From NCBI GenBank assembly GCA_020216575.1, contig JAIUYC010000332.1:1-5701 (forward strand): DNA of 5,701 nucleotides, given 5' to 3'. This document shows, piece by piece, positions 5,275 through 5,701 of the stretch. The DNA comes from Coleofasciculus sp. S288. GTDB taxonomy: Bacteria > Cyanobacteriota > Cyanobacteriia > Cyanobacteriales > Coleofasciculaceae. Both the position numbers and the translations under genes were made by a program. The notes under the pieces are model-generated. The model saw only the letters and a program-made list of their open reading frames with translations, searched no databases and had not been told where the DNA came from. Each line of letters begins with the position of its first letter. Position 1 is the first letter of the stretch.

Positions 5275-5292
5275 AATTTTGAATTTTGAATT
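5275..5292 (+). repeat. Heptameric tandem repeat (AATTTTG, 2.6 units)
   Basis: AATTTTG, AATTTTG and AATT in tandem, ending three bases before the GTG start at 5296. It supplies the in-frame stop (TGA 5287-5289) that bounds the next gene on its 5' side. Such AT-rich heptamers are frequent between cyanobacterial genes. Confidence 0.6.
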
Positions 5293-5295
5293 GTT

Positions 5296-5701
5296 GTGAC
5301 TTTCCCTTCTGCCCTGCACCAACTGCCTAGCGGTACGACTGAAGCGATCGCGTTTATTGCTAGTCTAGACCAATGCTTCCTCACTGGCTTCGCTAACCTC
5401 GACCATCAACATCAGGAAACATTAGGCTCATGCGATCGCATTTTCACAGGCACACCCCTACAACAGCCCCTGACTGAAGCCATAGCGGCTATCCAGCGTA
5501 ACGAGTTTGTAGAACGGCATTTCGCCGTGTTGGCTGCTGCCCGTGCTTCTTTGCATGGGTCACTTTTTGATACATTACAACAGCAAGCAAGAGACGCATT
5601 GGGACGAGCAACGATACCAGACGTAATGGTAGACCATGAGGCATCCGAACCCCCTGCCCAGCTTCCCGTCTTGCTCGAAAGTATCCGCCATTGGTTGATG
5701 G
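5296..5701 (+). CDS. Hypothetical protein, 5' part only, GTG start, runs off the right edge
   Basis: An open frame runs from the TGA at 5287-5289 to the end of the window, giving at least 135 codons from GTG 5296. No ATG occurs until codon 111, far inside the coding sequence, so GTG is the likely start; no Shine-Dalgarno is visible. The protein begins MTFPSALHQLPSGTTEAIAF and is largely helical: helices are predicted near 14-38, 57-70, 71-101 and 123-134. Residues 69-94 (NEFVERHFAVLAAARASLHG and on) form an Ala-rich amphipathic helix. There is no signal peptide, membrane segment or catalytic motif in this part. Two HIP1 sites (5344, 5432) and Leu/Ala/Gln-rich composition fit a resident cyanobacterial gene. 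I do not recognise the family, and the C-terminal part is outside the window. Confidence 0.72.
   Translation, partial: MTFPSALHQLPSGTTEAIAFIASLDQCFLTGFANLDHQHQETLGSCDRIFTGTPLQQPLTEAIAAIQRNEFVERHFAVLAAARASLHGSLFDTLQQQARDALGRATIPDVMVDHEASEPPAQLPVLLESIRHWLM

Overview
The window looks like chromosomal DNA of a filamentous cyanobacterium. Three things support this. The HIP1 octamer GCGATCGC occurs eight times (starts at 470, 1659, 1836, 2907, 3603, 4194, 5344, 5432). The cytochrome oxidase and heme A proteins are of cyanobacterial type. The intergenic spaces are full of the short dispersed and heptameric repeats typical of this group. The genus cannot be fixed from the sequence alone.

The left two thirds is a respiratory locus. 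coxB (ctaC, minus strand, 55-945) encodes the CuA-carrying subunit II of an aa3-type cytochrome c oxidase; subunit I would be expected beyond the left edge. A 626-bp non-coding region (946-1571) separates it from the divergent pair ctaA (1572-2519) and ctaB (2598-3572). CtaB turns protoheme into heme O and CtaA turns heme O into heme A, the cofactor of subunit I. The locus therefore pairs an oxidase subunit with the two enzymes that make the oxidase heme. A hairpin that uses a HIP1 site as one arm probably ends the ctaAB transcript near 3601-3636.

The right third (3650-5295) is repeat-rich. It has two copies, in opposite orientation, of one MITE-like element (3670-3776 and 5083-5212, both TATAGCA...TGCTATA). 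A second MITE-like element has AGGACTTACG ends (4932-5024). There is also a perfect 28-bp palindrome between direct repeats (4468-4495), and several heptamer or nonamer tandem repeats. Two small genes lie between the inverted MITE copies: a 156-residue protein with a SWIM-like Cys/His cluster (3939-4409) and a 91-residue protein of unknown function (4633-4908). A GTG-started gene of unknown function begins at 5296 and runs off the right edge.

No clearly new system is visible. The best leads are the SWIM-like protein within the repeat-bounded segment, the clustered TTCAGT motif and hairpins upstream of ctaA, and two departures in CoxB (a His-rich insertion, and Tyr in place of Trp next to CuA).
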